Source of the DNA: Chromatiales bacterium | Lineage (GTDB): Bacteria; Pseudomonadota; Gammaproteobacteria; Chromatiales; Chromatiaceae | Length of the DNA: 7,943 nucleotides | Reading direction: 5' to 3' | Assembly (NCBI GenBank): GCA_024639625.1 | Contig: JAHEIA010000137.1 | Location: 1-7,943 of the forward strand | Shown here: positions 5,493-7,943 of the stretch, in pieces | Layout of the letters: each line of letters begins with the position of its first letter | Numbering within the stretch: the stretch's first letter is position 1 | Position numbers and translations under genes: made by a program | The notes under the pieces: model-generated | Told to the model about the DNA's origin: nothing | The model's database searches: none | What the model saw: the letters and a program-made list of their open reading frames with translations, nothing else

Positions 5493-6369
5493 TGGCCGCC
5501 TCCTGGAGCCGATCGCGGGCTCCTTCCTCGTCCATGCTGATGTGGGCGAGCAACGCAGCGTAGCGGGAGAGCACACCAAGGAAGCGAAGCCGATCCGGGC
5601 CCGCCACCAGCCCTTGCCAACGGAGACCGTCGTCGCTGGAGAATCCCCAATCGGCAATCGCCCGGGCAAATGCCGGCTCGGGTCGCAGCAGACGGACAGA
5701 GCAGCGCAGTCGGCTGTCAAGATCGACCAGATCCGCCACGTGATCGTCCAGGGCCACGCGGCCCTGGTCCAGTTCGACGACTCGGTTCACCAAAGGCGCC
5801 ACCTCGTCCAAGCGGTGGCTGGAGACCAGCATCGCAGCCGTCCCCTGTTTTTCTGCCAAGAGGCTGAAGAACACGTGCCGAGCATCCGGGTCCAGGTTAG
5901 CCGCCGGCTCATCGAGCACCAGCAACTCACTGTCCCGTCCGAGCGCGATGGCGATCAGCAGCTTTTGTTTCTGCCCGCCCGACAGTTTAACGAACGGCTG
6001 ATGCCGGAACCCCTCGAGTGTCAGCCCCAAACGGGCCGCCACGTCCACCATCCGCCCCATGTCCGCCTGGCAGACATCCGCGGCAAAGCGCATCAACTGA
6101 CCCACCGGCATCTTGAGCGGCGGCGGCAGCTGCGGCACGAACCCCACTCGGATCAGCACCTCGGAACGGTGCTGGCGTGGGTCCAGGCCGTTCACCGAGA
6201 CCCTCCCGGCGCAGATGTATTCCCCTAGGAGGCAGCGAATCAAGGTGGTCTTGCCGGCGCCGTTGGATCCCACGAGGGCAACCCGGTGCCCCCGCTCGAT
6301 CGTCAGGTCGATACCCTTGAGCACCTGCTGGCGACCGAATCGCTTGATCACCTTCTCGAATCGGATCAT
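5485..6369 (-). CDS. nosF: NosF, ATPase of the NosFY copper-centre maturation ABC transporter
   Basis: NosF is the cytoplasmic ATP-binding subunit that works with NosY (and NosD) in maturing the CuZ site of N2O reductase. At 294 aa it is near the usual size. All nucleotide-binding motifs are intact: Walker A GSNGAGKTT (34-42), Q-loop Gln80 in GFVPQ, signature LSGGQ (129-133), Walker B LLVLDEP (149-155), ANLD D-loop (157-160) and H-loop His185 in SSH. The C-terminal part from about 215 is a divergent accessory domain, as in other NosF proteins. The start ATG 6369 is 19 nt after the nosH stop. Its 3' end overlaps nosL by 8 nt. Assignment to NosF, as opposed to another ABC-2 ATPase, rests on the surrounding nosGHLY genes. 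Confidence 0.92.
   Translation of the reverse strand: MIRFEKVIKRFGRQQVLKGIDLTIERGHRVALVGSNGAGKTTLIRCLLGEYICAGRVSVNGLDPRQHRSEVLIRVGFVPQLPPPLKMPVGQLMRFAADVCQADMGRMVDVAARLGLTLEGFRHQPFVKLSGGQKQKLLIAIALGRDSELLVLDEPAANLDPDARHVFFSLLAEKQGTAAMLVSSHRLDEVAPLVNRVVELDQGRVALDDHVADLVDLDSRLRCSVRLLRPEPAFARAIADWGFSSDDGLRWQGLVAGPDRLRFLGVLSRYAALLAHISMDEEGARDRLQEAANG
5499..5504 (-). promoter_or_regulatory. Shine-Dalgarno site that fixes the nosL start
   Basis: On the minus strand this reads AGGAGG, a full match to the anti-Shine-Dalgarno complement, 6 nt before ATG 5492. It lies inside the last codons of nosF. It supports the longer nosL N-terminus and coupled translation of nosF and nosL. Confidence 0.75.
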
Positions 6370-6388
6370 TGGCTGTGCCTATGCGCCT

Positions 6389-7366
6389 TCACAACAGGTG
6401 ATCGAGCCCCTTGACCTTGAAGGTCAGGGAGTCAGTCGGGCAGATGTCCACACAAAGCCCGCAGCGGGTGCAGTCCGACCCGACATCGGTTCTCAGGGTC
6501 TTGGCCTTGCCCTGGATCGTCAGGTCCAGCACATGGGGCACCAGGCAGACCTTGCGGCAGTCCCCCTCGTGATGGCAGCTGCGCATGTTGTACTGCACGC
6601 GCAGCGGAGAGGTAGTTCCGACGAGCCCGTAGGTGATGCCGATCGGGCACACATAGCGGCACCAGGCCCGGCGCGAGACGAAGATCTCGAACAGCAACAG
6701 CACAGCGATCCACACTAGGGCCAATCCGGGTCCGTAGATCAAAGCGCGGCTGGTGATGCCCGTGGGGGATATGGTCTCGAACACGGTGTAACCGGTGACC
6801 GCCGTCAATCCGGCGAAGACCACATAGAACAGCGCCCGCACCCCGCGATGGAACTTGATGTCCTTGACCAAACGCTTTTCCGCCAGCTTGAGGTGGATCG
6901 CTTCCGCCCATTCCGCGATCAGGTGATAGGGACAGGCCCAGGAACAGAAGGTGCGGCCGCCGAGCAGCCACCAGAGGACGAACACGGTCAAGGTGCCGAT
7001 CAGCAGGTTGAGCACGACGTGCTTGTAGGCGAGCATCACCTGCAACGCTGAGTTCAGATCGGCCAGATGGAAACCGACGAAACGCGATGCGGTCATCGCG
7101 CCTTCCAGCAATTGAATATCGAAGTAGAAGGACCCTACGAACAGCAGATTCACCACAATCAGCGTAATCCAGCGCCGATTGCGCCACTTGTGCCGACCGC
7201 GGGTGCGTTCGTGCGCCTCTTCGATCTCGCGCAGATGTTCTTTCGTCAGTCGGGTCTTCCGCTTCTCTGCATAGATGACCTTGACTTCCGGCAGCATGTC
7301 TTCCGCTTGCGGCTTCTCGAGCTTGAAGCCGAGCATCTGCTTCAGCGAGTCGATGATATAGCCCAT
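6389..7366 (-). CDS. nosH: NosH, NapH-like membrane iron-sulfur quinol-linked protein
   Basis: This is a membrane protein thought to take electrons from (mena)quinol together with NosG and feed the periplasmic chain to N2O reductase (inferred from NapGH). It is 325 aa. A charged cytoplasmic N-terminus of about 65 residues precedes four hydrophobic segments at about 67-82, 117-136, 175-197 and 211-229. It has the two CX3CP motifs typical of NapH, CSWACP (141-146) and CRYVCP (236-241). A C-terminal ferredoxin region holds a complete CX2CX2CX3CP (Cys299, 302, 305, 309). It also has an incomplete one, Cys264, Cys270 and Cys274, in which Glu267 stands where NapH has its second Cys and Leu275 replaces Pro. 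The N-terminus is longer than I expect for NapH. There is no FMN domain, so it is not NosR. ATG 7366 follows the nosG stop after 1 nt. Confidence 0.87.
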   Translation of the reverse strand: MGYIIDSLKQMLGFKLEKPQAEDMLPEVKVIYAEKRKTRLTKEHLREIEEAHERTRGRHKWRNRRWITLIVVNLLFVGSFYFDIQLLEGAMTASRFVGFHLADLNSALQVMLAYKHVVLNLLIGTLTVFVLWWLLGGRTFCSWACPYHLIAEWAEAIHLKLAEKRLVKDIKFHRGVRALFYVVFAGLTAVTGYTVFETISPTGITSRALIYGPGLALVWIAVLLLFEIFVSRRAWCRYVCPIGITYGLVGTTSPLRVQYNMRSCHHEGDCRKVCLVPHVLDLTIQGKAKTLRTDVGSDCTRCGLCVDICPTDSLTFKVKGLDHLL

Positions 7367-7367
7367 G

Positions 7368-7943
7368 TCACACCGTATCCGTCGTTTTGTCGATGTCCAC
7401 CACGATCGCGGTTGGCTCCACCGGGCAGATCATTTCGCACACACCGCAGCCAACGCAGCCGTCCTTGATTACCGGCGTCATGCGCTCGCGGCCGTCACGT
7501 CCGACAACCGGCTCGATGCCAATCGCATGCCTTGGCGGGCATTCGTTACCCACCTTTTCCGCGACCCGGTCCACCGGCCCCTGGGTAGCGGCGTCGCCTG
7601 CAGCGCACTGGACGATGCGGATCTCGATCGGGCACTGGCGCACGCACAGGTCGCACAGCTCGAGGTCGTAGGCATAGTCGGCAACCGGAATGGGCGTCCA
7701 ACGATCCACGTCGTCATAGCGCAGCTTGCCGGTGAACTGCGCTCCGCGGGCCAGCCCTCGGAAACCCTTACCCTGCGTCGCAAGGCAGGCTTCCGGCCGA
7801 TCCAGCCGGGCAAACCCCATGCGGGTATCGGCGGGATAATCCAGGTCGTGGGTCAAGGCGCCGGTGGGACAGGCCAATACGCACTGCAGCCCGTCGCAGG
7901 AAAAATCGCAGGCCTGGGCCCGGGCATCGATGAAGGGCACGCC
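7368..7943 (-). CDS. nosG: NosG, NapG-like ferredoxin-type protein (5' end beyond window)
   Basis: This is a multi-[4Fe-4S] electron-transfer protein, partner of NosH in moving quinol electrons toward N2O reductase. The frame is open to the window edge, so the start and any twin-arginine signal lie to the right of 7943; about 191 C-terminal residues are visible. Counting from the codon at 7940, three cluster motifs are seen: Cys11/15/20/24 ending in CPTGAL, Cys96/99/103 followed by Pro (Cys112 may complete it), and CX2CX2CX3CP at Cys162/165/168/172. The opening GVPFIDAR and the CPTGAL context match NapG/NosG. A fourth cluster would be expected in the missing part. It ends 1 nt before nosH, so the two are surely co-translated. 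NapG of a nitrate reductase cluster is the alternative, but the nosFLY neighbours favour NosG. Confidence 0.85.
   Translation of the reverse strand, partial: GVPFIDARAQACDFSCDGLQCVLACPTGALTHDLDYPADTRMGFARLDRPEACLATQGKGFRGLARGAQFTGKLRYDDVDRWTPIPVADYAYDLELCDLCVRQCPIEIRIVQCAAGDAATQGPVDRVAEKVGNECPPRHAIGIEPVVGRDGRERMTPVIKDGCVGCGVCEMICPVEPTAIVVDIDKTTDTV

Noticed and set aside
4915..6228. Long + strand open frame of 437 codons
   Set aside because: It lies antisense to nosL and nosF, whose conserved motifs are intact in their own frames. Its Arg/Pro/Gln-rich translation matches no family and is a GC-rich shadow.
6389..7366. NosR in place of NosH
   Set aside because: NosR is more than twice as long and has a periplasmic FMN-binding domain before the membrane part. 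This protein begins with a short charged segment, and a NosG gene precedes it.
1..7943. CRISPR arrays, tRNA or rRNA genes, insertion sequences
   Set aside because: No regularly spaced repeats, RNA-gene signatures, transposase frames or terminal inverted repeats were seen. Coding genes fill nearly all the window, with no gap above about 120 nt.

Overview
The window most likely comes from a proteobacterium, probably a gamma- or beta-proteobacterium able to respire anaerobically. The evidence is GC-rich coding on both strands, a cytochrome c4-like protein, an FNR-type operator and a nitrous oxide reductase (nos) accessory cluster with NosG and NosH. NosG/NosH are typical of clade II ('atypical') nos clusters, as opposed to the NosR-type clusters of classical denitrifiers. 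The organism cannot be named from the sequence alone.

Left part (1-2780): a MOFRL-type glycerate 2-kinase runs leftward off the window edge. A short divergent spacer holds two GC palindromes and a small hairpin followed by a T-run. Beyond it, two rightward genes overlap by 4 nt and encode an ion-channel pair. The first is a four-helix MotA/TolQ/ExbB-type protein. The second has one N-terminal membrane helix with the motor-type Asp, a coiled coil of about 170 residues and a small C-terminal domain that is not recognisably OmpA-like. This resembles a stator-type motor of unknown job and is the best candidate here for something undescribed.

Middle (2781-3588): a 118-nt spacer carries a near-perfect FNR/ANR/DNR box placed exactly 41.5 bp upstream of a predicted transcription start. 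It precedes a secreted dihaem cytochrome c of the c4 type whose second haem domain lacks a recognisable Met ligand.

Right part (3596-7943, minus strand): a tightly packed operon read right to left as nosG (5' end outside the window) - nosH - nosF - nosL - monohaem cytochrome c - nosY. NosG/NosH are iron-sulfur proteins expected to pass quinol electrons to the periplasm. The cytochromes are plausible carriers to N2O reductase. NosF/NosY form the ABC transporter used in copper-centre maturation, and NosL is the copper-delivering lipoprotein. nosZ and nosD are not in the window and would be expected to the right. The FNR-controlled c4 gene ends 7 nt from the end of nosY in a convergent arrangement, so it may belong functionally to the same N2O-respiration module.
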